Shown piece after piece: positions 34,501 to 42,976 of a stretch of DNA of 64,000 nt (position 1 is the stretch's first letter; every line of letters starts with the position of its first letter). Below the pieces are notes generated by a model. The model searched no databases. It had not been told where the DNA came from and worked only from the letters and a program-made list of their open reading frames with translations. Source of the DNA: Linanthus parryae (taxonomy: Eukaryota; Streptophyta; Magnoliopsida; Ericales; Polemoniaceae); assembly GCA_023055425.1 (NCBI GenBank), contig JALGPY010000015.1, forward strand, positions 2,292,001 through 2,356,000, in the 5' to 3' direction. Both the position numbers and the translations under genes were made by a program.

Positions 34501-35886
34501 GTTATTGTTGGTGCATTAAAGCATGGTGTGTCAAAGGCTGACATTCGCCGCTGGCTAGTAGGCAAGTGCGGTGAACCCTCAGGTAATCACTTGAACGATA
34601 TGCATAAACTAGGCTTTAGCAACTCAAAACAGAATCATGACTGGTTTCTTCGCGCCCCAGGTCACGCTCATCTTAAAGGCATGCTTAATGAGGACACATT
34701 AGTAGGGCAAGGTTCCACGTCCTTAGTGTATGACGAGGATACTGCAATCCCACCTTCGCGTGGAGGTGCTTGCTCTTAGCTTAGCAAAGATAATAAAATA
34801 TCATATGATACAAGTTACCTCATACTATCGCATTCTGTATCGCAGGCAATGCTGATGAACCCATGTTGGAGCAAAGGAGTCAACCTTCTGCGTCCTATGT
34901 CCCGGTTCCGAGTTCTCATGCCGAGAAGCCCGTCGTAGCTGCTGAATGTGCAGGAGAGCCTTTTGAGGACATCATTGAACTTTCTGATGATGTCGAGGCT
35001 GACACTGTGCTAATGGAGGAAGATGCCCATGCTGGTGCTGAGGAAACAAGTACTGTTGATGCCACCGCGTCTGAAAGTGTCCCTCGCCAAGCAACTTTGG
35101 CTGCCACTACGCCTCCAGCGACGACTGAGTCGGCGGCACCTCTTCCTGCGTGGAGCTTTTGGGGCTCGCAGGTCGGGGCTGCGATCACAACTAGTGCGGC
35201 TTATACTCTTCCTCCTAATTATGAGGAGTTAGAGATCGCAGCTGAAAGGAGGGCTATGGAACGAGGACAGTCTTCAACCACCCCAGCAATGCGCATACCT
35301 TCTCTTCGTGAGATCCTTGAAGGGACTGGTAAGTCGTGGTTTGCTGTTTTGCATTTCGCATTATTCATTTGCGAGTTTGATAGTATAACTTAGCTTTAAT
35401 ATTGCTTCAGGTTTGAGGCAGACCGATGTGGACTGGCTAGTTCGGATGCGTCTCACCTATCCCCAGTCATTTGCGAGATCTCTGGAGATAGGGCCCTTTG
35501 ACAGGAGGTTGTTTCTTTCCGAAGCCATCTGTATTTTGGAACAGCTGTCCGCGGCCACACCTGCGACCATTTCTCCTCAAAGTGCCGAATTGCTTTTTGG
35601 CATGTGCCAAAATCTTCTCGCCAAAGTTCAAGGCAGGCTGGGCTTCAAGTTTCTTGTCAAAAGAGTTACCCTGATTCGCGCAGCCGTAACCTTGAAACGC
35701 GGCCACGAAAACCTCGCAGCTGAAAAGCAGAAGGTGGAGCAGCAAAAGCAAAAGGTTGAAGAGGCTATGAAGCTCTATCGTGAGATGAATGCCAAGTGCG
35801 AGCAGTTGAAGCAGGAAGTGGAGCAGGTGGAGAATCTGAGCCGTCATTTCACCCCTCATGATTCCTTGATCAAGGGTTTACTTTGA
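31591..35886 (+). CDS. Antisense cargo gene: plant mobile domain (PMD) protein, five exons
   Basis: Exon 1 (31591-33471) encodes 627 residues containing a plant mobile domain (PF10536; MAIN/MAIL1 and transposon-associated relatives). The key segment, at residues 140-185, is YSPATHTFHFAEFE followed by TLEDVHMLYDLSPMGE. GT-AG introns in matching phase then join 33555-34032, 34109-34465, 34846-35328 and 35411-35886. The tail is low-complexity acidic (residues about 700-1000), ending in a Gln/Glu/Lys coiled coil (AEKQKVEQQKQKVEEAMKLY). The modelled product is 1224 residues with one in-frame TAG at 33945-33947 (codon 758); without the stop all phases agree. Captured PMD genes in antisense are known in Tat-lineage elements. 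Whether this one is expressed, and whether it acts in silencing as host PMD proteins do, is inference. Confidence 0.82.
33945..33947 (+). other. In-frame TAG in PMD exon 2
   Basis: TAG follows ETFVPFG and is followed in the same frame by an acidic stretch (EEEEERRGPREGDEEEE) that joins exon 3 in phase. It is the only stop in the 1225-codon model, so it is either a recent disabling mutation or a sign that splicing skips this segment. Confidence 0.75.
34466..34845 (+). other. PMD gene intron 3, largely open in frame
   Basis: Modelled as an intron (GTGAG donor, TATCGCAG acceptor), yet the exon 3 frame stays open to a TAG at 34777-34779, giving about 105 extra residues (for example YRDVIVGALKHGVSKADIRR). 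It may be a retained or alternative 3' exon. Confidence 0.5.
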
Positions 35887-37307
35887 TTTTTGAATTTAAA
35901 AAGTAGCAAACAAATAGCTGAAACATTAATGTAATGTTGCTAGGGTTTCTCCCCCTTTTTTTTTCAGAAACAAAAGAATCGAAGTGCCCATTTTGCCCTT
36001 TCCGGGATTTGATGGAATATCTCTGTGTATATCAATTTATGACGTCAGCAATTGATATTCTGCCTTGATTTTCGCGCTAATTGCTCATAAGATAAGCACG
36101 CTTTCCTTGGGAAGTCCATCCGAATCATGACCATCCGTCATTAATTAGGATACGCAACTGAATCGTCGTAGCCTTTAGTAGGGTAATTGATTGTTACCGC
36201 TTTTCAAGGCGTAAGTGATTGATCTTTACCCTCTTTTCAAATTCTGCTGACTCATCTTGGCAACTGAAGAGTCTCCACAAGGTCTATATAAACCCTGCCT
36301 TTGCCATTTGGGTTCTTTATCCCAAAAAATGTGCTTTGCCGTGAGTCCTTACGACTGCTGGCTTCAACGCTTGTTTTTTTTCGTTGATTCATGGCAACTC
36401 CAAGTTGTGAAACCTGAGTTTGCGCTTTGTGCTATAGAAATAGCTTCCAAGATCCGCTTCATGAGGCTTATTGATCTTTATAACCATCATAAAGAAGATG
36501 GAGATAATACCTCATGTGTGTTCGAAGAATTTTCTTCGTCTATTATGTTTGCAGGTCATGTTTTCGGCCACCTTCCGGCGAGGTGCAGCGCCGTAGTGAC
36601 CTTGCTACCGACTCGTAATGAACAGTGGGATTCTCCTCCAGCATTCCCGGAGGAGAATTTCTTGCCTCCTCGTTCTTGAACTCAGGGTGGCGAGCCAATG
36701 CGCTTGTCTATCTGGACAAGGAGCCCAGTACCCGAGGAATGACTGCTCCCCTGTTTGGCAAGACTGCATACGTTGGAACAGGTGGTTCCTCTGGTACATA
36801 TCTTGATCAGACAAAGGCCTGATCAGATCCTGGGGTCTTGGACGCAGCGTCACCCAGATCTTGCTGCGAAGGACGTAGCGAATGGCGAGTTGATCTCTTC
36901 GCAGGAGCGTCCTACTTGCTACAGATCTTTGGCCGCAGATCCGTGTATCGCATAGCCGGTGTTAGGACCGTTAGGTTCATCCTTTTTCAGTTAGGATTCC
37001 CTCGATGTGTAACTTCTCGCTTGTAAGTTACTTTTTGAATGCATTGTAAGCCATGTTGGCTGCGCAGTTAGATTTGAGCTTTTTCGCTTGTAAGCTGCTA
37101 TCTAGACAGATGAATTGAAAGTCCTTTTGACTCATAATGATAAATTGCTTTGTGTGATTTGCTGTTCTGTTACAACAGATTACAATTTCGTATGTGTATT
37201 GGCAGATTTCGCCTTCTGTAGTGCTATATACACACTTTGTACGTGCTATCTGTCGTGTAGATTCGCAGATGTGTCCTTAGATCGTTGGAGATCGTGCTCG
37301 CGCAGTT
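35887..37307 (+). other. Spacer between PMD gene and tandem array
   Basis: No recognised protein. A clear TATA-like CTATATAAACC occurs at about 36283 on the plus strand, followed by a 140-codon frame without recognisable domains (36257-36679). This could be a second antisense promoter or chance. Confidence 0.4.
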
Positions 37308-38090
37308 TTGCCATCTTGGCAGATAGGCTTGTGGTTTGCTCAGATTAAAGTGCAGGTGCTATCACATCAGATAGGCTTTTGTAGATCACTTAAGATCAAT
37401 TTGCATAATGTTGCTATCACAATAGATAGACTTAAGAAAAAATTTTAAATCGCATTTGTATAGCGCTGCTATCGTGGCAGATAGGCTTGAAAGATCATTC
37501 AAGATCATGTTCGCATGTGCTGCTATCTTGACAGATAGGCTTAGAAGATCAGTTAAGATCATTTTTGCATAGGCTGCTATCGTAACTGACAGGCTTTAGA
37601 AGATCAATTAAGATCGCATTTGCATAGGCTGCTATCGTAACTGATAGGCTTTAGAAGATAAATTAAGATCGCATTTGCATAGGCTGCTATCATGACAGAT
37701 AGGCTTAGAAGGTCAGTTAAGATCGTATTTGCATAGGCTGCTATCGTGGCAGATAGGCTTAGAAGATCAATTAAGATCGCATTCGCATAGGCTGCTATCG
37801 TGGCAGATAGGCTTAGACTATCAGTTAAGATCGCATTCGCATAGGCTGCTATCGTGGTAGATAGGCTTAGAAGATCACTTAAGATCGCGTTTGCATAAGC
37901 TGATATTGTGGTAGATAGGCTTAGAAGATCACTTAAGATCGCATTTGCATAAGCTGCTATCGTGGTAGATAGGCTTAGAAGATCACTTAAGATCGCATTT
38001 GCATAAGCTGCTATCGTGGTAGATAGGCTTAGAAGATCACTTAAGATCGCATTTGCATAAGCTGCTATCGTGGCAGATAGTCTGTTGCTA
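37308..38090. repeat. 54-bp tandem array, about 14 units
   Basis: Units of about 54 bp, each with GCTGCTATCGTGGCAGATAGG then AGAAGATCA-TTAAGATCGCA. The rightmost units, starting at 37953, 38007 and 38061, are almost identical; the leftmost are diverged. Minisatellites in the untranslated region before the 3' LTR are a known trait of Tat/Ogre-type elements. Confidence 0.92.
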
Positions 38091-38139
38091 ACAGTAATAA
38101 TAAACTAAACGAAGCAATATAAACAGCTAAAAGTATGAA

Positions 38140-38225
38140 GTTCTTCTCATTTGGGAGAAGCCTTTTATTATAGTACTCTCATATGGGAGAGATAAGATTA
38201 CAACTCTCTCATATGGGAGAGGAGA
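38140..38225. repeat. Three short palindromes beside the end of integrase
   Basis: TTCTCATTTGGGAGAA, CTCTCATATGGGAGAG and CTCTCATATGGGAGAG occur within 85 bp, each able to form a stem of 5-6 bp. They lie about 70-150 bp beyond the pol stop on the minus strand. Confidence 0.7.
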
Positions 38226-38291
38226 TTGTGCGAATCATAGCTATACAGAGCATAAGGCAACGTTATAATAAAACGCATAAAATGAGAGAAG

Positions 38292-38911
38292 TCAAGGATA
38301 GTACTTCTTAATCCAGCGCATGTTGACTGAGCTTGAGTTTGAGGTCGTTCCGTGCAACCTCCGTATGCTGCAGTAGCCACTGTAAAAGACTTCTGTGACT
38401 TCAAAAGGCCCTTCCCAATTGGCTGCGAATTTTGGGTGAGCCGCCTCTCGCATGCAATGGTCAGATGCGCGCAGGACCAAATCCCCAACTGCGAAATCTC
38501 TCCGCTGGACCGTTTTATTGTACGCACGAGCGATCCTTTCTTGATACCGCTTGTTGGTCCTTTTAGCTTGCTCTCGCTTTTCTTCCAGCAAGACTAAGTC
38601 ATGATCACGTTGATTGTCGTACAATGCGTGGAAGGCCAATCTTGCCGAATTAACTTTCACCTCCGCAGGTACCACAGCCTCAGCCCCGTAGCATAGGAGG
38701 ATTGGTGAGACACCTGTGGGTGTCCTTGGAGAAGTCCGGTAAGCCCACAGGGCTATGCTTAGAGAATCAGCCCACTTCTTGTGGTCATCTGCGACCATCT
38801 TGCTCAAGATCCTCAACAGCGTTTTATTGGTCGCCTCGGCTTGCCCGTTCCCCTTCGGGTAGTAGGGGGTGGAACATATTTGCCTGATGTTGTATTCTGC
38901 CAGCTGCATAT
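38292..38911 (-). pseudogene. Tat integrase C-terminal part, out of frame
   Basis: From the junction near 38911 this frame reads LAEYNIRQICSTPYYPKGNG then QAEATNKTLL, including the third catalytic residue (Glu) of the DDE core, then the GKY-like domain with WEGPFEV and a stop at 38292. It is frameshifted relative to the main pol frame, and the segment between the two frames is missing. Confidence 0.85.
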
Positions 38912-41900
38912 GATGTTTTCTTGAATGAAATGGACCACAGCTAGCGCATTTTCCGTCTTCAGTGGTATGGCCTCCACCCACTTGGTGAACAGTTCAGTCG
39001 CGGTGAGAATAAAATGATTCCCATGCGAAGTTGGTCGGATGGGACCAATGAAATCCAGAGCCCATGTGTGAAACGGCCACGGCGTTCCCAATGCATGTAG
39101 ATCCACAGCAGGAGCGTGAACTAGGTTTCCTTTGAATTGACACTCCTGGCAACGTCGCACTTTGGCGCGACAATCAGCTTCCATCGTGGGCCAGAAATAT
39201 CCAATTGAGAGGAGTTGCCTGCATAATTTCGCACCTCCCTGGTGTTCCACCTGATGAGAAAGGTCCATGACTTCTTGTGCTTCCCTGCTGTCTAGACATC
39301 GCAGCAAGTTGCCTTCATGGCCTCTTCGCCAAAGCAGGTTTTCTTGTACCACATATCGGGATGCTTTCCTCCTCAATTTCTCAGCTTCTTTTCTCGATTC
39401 GGGTACAGTGCCCTGGGTGAGAAGATCGAAGAGTGGTTTCCTCCAATCCGCATCATCATCGGTCAGAGCGATGAGTAAAGAATCTTTGATTAGTGCGCAA
39501 CTCTCGCACTTTCCCTGTATTAATGCTGCGGCTGGTGACATGTCTGGCCAGTGGATGCCATATCTCTGAGCCTTCCGATAGATCGACACTTCGCTTTCTC
39601 CGCAAGCATGTTGGTGAATCTTCTCTAACAGCAGCTGTCCCTCTTGCTCGGAGACGCATCGCATAAGTATTCCGCCAGGGCCCTTGTAGTAAAGGGTGTT
39701 GTCATGTATGCAATACCCCAATGTGAGTGCCCAGCTCTCGCTGCTTGTGCCTTCTGCGATGGCTCGTAAGATTGCCTTTCTCCAATCCGCATCGTCCATG
39801 TGTTCATCGTCGCACTCGTCTTCTGTTAACGCCGACGATGTTCGCACTTCGATCGAGATTCTTGCGGGACATTTGTCTGTACTAACTTTGGATCCCAAAG
39901 TGGCCAAAGCGTCTGCATGCCTGTTATCCGCTCGGGGCTTGTGCTCGTACCTAATGTCGCAGAATTGCTGCACCAGCTTTTGTACCAAAGTCCGGTAGGG
40001 CAGAAGATTTATCTCTTTCAAACCGTACTCGCCCGAGGCTTGCTTGACAATTAGCTCGGAGTCCCCCATGACCGTCAGGTTGCTTACTTCCAGAGCCTTC
40101 GCTGCACGAAGTCCCGCTATGAGGGCTTCATATTCTGCCTCGTTGTTGGTGACTGCGAAGTCAAGATTTGCGGACATCTGTATGACCTCCCCATCTGGCT
40201 TGGTCAAGACTATCCCAATGCCTCCACATGTCCTTGTTGACGAACCGTCGAAATGGAGCGTCCAATAGGGCACATCGACTGCATATATTTCAGGTCCCTC
40301 GAATTCTTCTTCTATCACGGGCTCGTGACTATTATCGGGGAACTGTGCCAACAGGTCCGCCACCGCCTGCGACTTGATCGCTCGTGGTCGCACGCATGTA
40401 ATATCGTATTGAGAGATGGTCATATACCATTTCGCCAATCTTCCCCCAGGAGTGGTGTGGGTCAGAAGATATCGTATGGGATCACTTTTTGTGACCACCA
40501 CCACTTTGTGCGACGCAAAGTAGTGTTTCCAATTCTCTATTACGAAGAATAGGGCAAGGCAATGACGCTCAATGTCCGTGTACCTTGATTCAGCGGGCTG
40601 CACGATGCGAGAGATGTAGTAGATGGGTCTTTCCTGGCCCTCGTACTCCTGAGCCAAGAATGCTCCTATGGACTTCCTAGTTGACGTCAGATACAGCAGA
40701 AGTGGTGATCCCAATTGAGGTGTGATCATTATTTTTGAAGACGTCAGCATATCCTTCATCTTCCCAAACGCAGCTTCGTGCTCCGGAGTCCAGCTGTATA
40801 CGGCATCTTTCTTGAGAAGGGCACTAAAACAGCAGGTGATTTCGGCAATCGCTGGGATGAATCTTCGCAGATATGATAGCTTTCCCAAAAATGTCTTCAA
40901 GGCACTTTGGTTATGTGGCGGCGTCATGCCAGTGATGGCTGATACTTTCGCAGGATCAGGCTCGATTCCTTGGCGATGCACTACGCATCCCAAGAACTTC
41001 CCTGATGTTACCCCGAACGCGCACTTCATGGGGTTCATCTTCAGTTGAAAGCGTCTGCATCTATTGAACACTTTCTGTAAATCCGCCAGGTGATCTGCTT
41101 CCTGCTTGGATTTAACAACCAGGTCGTCGACATAAAATTCCACTTCCTTGTGCATCATGTCGTGGAACAGGGCCATCATGGCCCGCTGATAGGTTGCACC
41201 CGTGTTTTTGAGACCGAACGGCATCACTGTGTAATTGAATACCCCCACGGGAGTAATAAATGCGGTTTTCCGCGCATCCTCAGGGTCCATCTTGATCTGG
41301 TTGTACCCGCTAAAGCCGTCCATGAAACTGAACATGCGATGGCCCGCTGTTGAATCAATAAGCAGGTCAATGTTGGGGAGCGGAAAATCGTCCTTTGGGC
41401 AGAAACAATTGAGATCCCGGAAATCCACGCAGATGCGAAGCTGTCCGTTCTTCTTTACCACTGGCACAATGTTGGCCAGCCACGTGGGATGATGATTCGG
41501 CTCTATGAACTTGGCGTCCAAGAGTTTGACAATCTCCTGTTTGATCTTTACGTTAAGCTCCGGTCTGAAGCTTCTTGTGCTCTGCTTTACCGGCTTAGAC
41601 CCCGGAATGATGTCTAAACGGTGCATAGTGATACTTGTGTCCAGACCGGGCATCTCATCATACTCCCATGCGAACACATCCTTGTATTCAGTTAAGAGCT
41701 GTAGCAGTCCTTTCTCCTCTTCGCTTGTGAGGTCCGCGCTTAGAAAGACTGGCATTCTCTTTTCTTCGTTCGGGCTTAGGAACACCTCCTTTAGCTCTTG
41801 CTTTTGCGGTCTGGGTTTGTCTTCCATGCATTCGGGTGCTTCCTTGAGCTTCTCATCTGGGGTGCTCTGCATTGGTTTTTCTGTTACCATAACCTGCTCG

Positions 41901-41947
41901 ATTTGGTTGATTTGCTCAGGGATATCCCCATGCCTGCGTGAGGACAT
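38813..41947 (-). CDS. Tat pol: RT, RNase H, archaeal-type RNase H, integrase N-terminal part
   Basis: Open frame of 1044 residues. RT core at about 100-310 with FYVDDLVV (catalytic Asp pair at about 274-275); connection and first RNase H at about 340-500 (TDIERHCLALFF); second RNase H at about 560-710 with WTLHFDGSS, NNEAEYEAL, MGDSELIV and NRHADALA; integrase zinc finger at about 880-935 (CRRCQEC-like CXXC) and the first catalytic Asp in WALDFIGP. The frame then leaves integrase after FIQENII (about 38915). The second catalytic Asp segment (normally near SDNG) is absent. So RT and both RNases H look intact while integrase is not. Confidence 0.93.
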   Translation of the reverse strand: MSSRRHGDIPEQINQIEQVMVTEKPMQSTPDEKLKEAPECMEDKPRPQKQELKEVFLSPNEEKRMPVFLSADLTSEEEKGLLQLLTEYKDVFAWEYDEMPGLDTSITMHRLDIIPGSKPVKQSTRSFRPELNVKIKQEIVKLLDAKFIEPNHHPTWLANIVPVVKKNGQLRICVDFRDLNCFCPKDDFPLPNIDLLIDSTAGHRMFSFMDGFSGYNQIKMDPEDARKTAFITPVGVFNYTVMPFGLKNTGATYQRAMMALFHDMMHKEVEFYVDDLVVKSKQEADHLADLQKVFNRCRRFQLKMNPMKCAFGVTSGKFLGCVVHRQGIEPDPAKVSAITGMTPPHNQSALKTFLGKLSYLRRFIPAIAEITCCFSALLKKDAVYSWTPEHEAAFGKMKDMLTSSKIMITPQLGSPLLLYLTSTRKSIGAFLAQEYEGQERPIYYISRIVQPAESRYTDIERHCLALFFVIENWKHYFASHKVVVVTKSDPIRYLLTHTTPGGRLAKWYMTISQYDITCVRPRAIKSQAVADLLAQFPDNSHEPVIEEEFEGPEIYAVDVPYWTLHFDGSSTRTCGGIGIVLTKPDGEVIQMSANLDFAVTNNEAEYEALIAGLRAAKALEVSNLTVMGDSELIVKQASGEYGLKEINLLPYRTLVQKLVQQFCDIRYEHKPRADNRHADALATLGSKVSTDKCPARISIEVRTSSALTEDECDDEHMDDADWRKAILRAIAEGTSSESWALTLGYCIHDNTLYYKGPGGILMRCVSEQEGQLLLEKIHQHACGESEVSIYRKAQRYGIHWPDMSPAAALIQGKCESCALIKDSLLIALTDDDADWRKPLFDLLTQGTVPESRKEAEKLRRKASRYVVQENLLWRRGHEGNLLRCLDSREAQEVMDLSHQVEHQGGAKLCRQLLSIGYFWPTMEADCRAKVRRCQECQFKGNLVHAPAVDLHALGTPWPFHTWALDFIGPIRPTSHGNHFILTATELFTKWVEAIPLKTENALAVVHFIQENIICSWQNTTSGKYVPPPTTRRGTGKPRRPIKRC

Positions 41948-41959
41948 CCCCGCGCACCT

Positions 41960-42976
41960 TCATACGCGATAGCACTTCTTCCCGTTGGCGTAGAAACTCT
42001 CTATCTCCTTGCCTTCGGGGTCATGCTTTGCTATTCTCTTCAGAGTATACATGTTCTTTTGCTGGTAGGCGATCCGCGGAGCCTCCTCCCGCGTGGGCGG
42101 CTTTTCCTTGGCATCCTCCCTTGTCACCATCACTCCCGCAGGTGAATGATCCTTGATATCTTCCCATAGGGGTAAAGGAGTAGGGTTGAATGGTTCCGGT
42201 GTTTGCTCATCCGCCATCTCGGTGAACCACACCGTTTCGCTGAGATGTGCTTCATCCATGTTGAATGGATTCGTTGACGCCGGTATCTCGACTATTCTGT
42301 CGTTCCAGATAGCTTTCATGACTTGATGAGCTGCTGAAGGAACCGCTTCAAAGCGATGAATCCAGGCTCGACCTATTATCATGTGATACGTGGTGTTCGC
42401 ATCTATGACATAGAACTTTGCTGAGCACTTGATTTTGCCGATCTGGACGCCCAGGCGAATCCATCCTATCGTCATTCTGGAGTCGCTTCCAAATCCCATC
42501 AGCGGAGATGGACGCCTGACAATCTTGTACTCGGGGATCCCTGCTAGCTTCAGTGTGTGGAGCGAAATGGCGTTGACCGCTGCTCCTCCATCGACGAATG
42601 CTCTTTTGAACTCGACACCATTGATGATGGCCGTCACATACAGAGGCCTCTGGTGGCTCGCATCTGTCTTTTTGTCGCTGGCGGAAAAGGTTATAATCTT
42701 TTCTGTAGGGCGAGACGCCCGGATGACTTTCCCGTTGGAGACTACAAGATCCTCCTCGTAGTCCTCTGCTATCCTCAAGATTGCTTTCGTCATTTCTGTC
42801 CGGCATTTTTCTGAGAAGTTCATCTCGTCAAAGAATCTGCTAAAACCGTGCGACCCTTTCATCCGGTCGGCACGTTCGTCCTCCGTGTCTACGATGTAGT
42901 CCTCATCATCGTGGACTTCGGCAATGATGGGTAGACCATCCTCTGCGACCTCTTCCAGATCCACAATCGAGATCAT
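41960..42976 (-). CDS. Tat aspartic protease ORF
   Basis: 338 residues; protease centre at about residues 120-215 with AFVDGGAAVNAIS (DGG in place of DSG/DTG, common in this lineage) and YHMIIGRAWIHR. Its ATG overlaps the gag stop as ATGA (42976-42973). It ends at a TGA (41962-41960), and pol continues in the same frame five codons later. Gag, protease and pol could therefore be joined by reinitiation and stop readthrough, or the TGA may be a mutation. Confidence 0.88.
   Translation of the reverse strand: MISIVDLEEVAEDGLPIIAEVHDDEDYIVDTEDERADRMKGSHGFSRFFDEMNFSEKCRTEMTKAILRIAEDYEEDLVVSNGKVIRASRPTEKIITFSASDKKTDASHQRPLYVTAIINGVEFKRAFVDGGAAVNAISLHTLKLAGIPEYKIVRRPSPLMGFGSDSRMTIGWIRLGVQIGKIKCSAKFYVIDANTTYHMIIGRAWIHRFEAVPSAAHQVMKAIWNDRIVEIPASTNPFNMDEAHLSETVWFTEMADEQTPEPFNPTPLPLWEDIKDHSPAGVMVTREDAKEKPPTREEAPRIAYQQKNMYTLKRIAKHDPEGKEIESFYANGKKCYRV

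Noticed and set aside
31591..35886. PMD gene as an independent host gene next to a retrotransposon
   Set aside because: It lies strictly between the 54-bp array/pol and the 3' LTR of one element whose two LTRs match over 626 bp, so it is inside the element; an independent gene later invaded by the LTRs is much less likely.
36257..36679. 140-codon frame after a TATA-like site downstream of the PMD gene
   Set aside because: No recognised domain and unlike the PMD tail; kept only as a spacer note.
37308..38090. Regularly spaced repeats resembling a CRISPR array
   Set aside because: The whole 54-bp unit is repeated with no unique spacers, and the DNA is a plant retrotransposon; it is a minisatellite.
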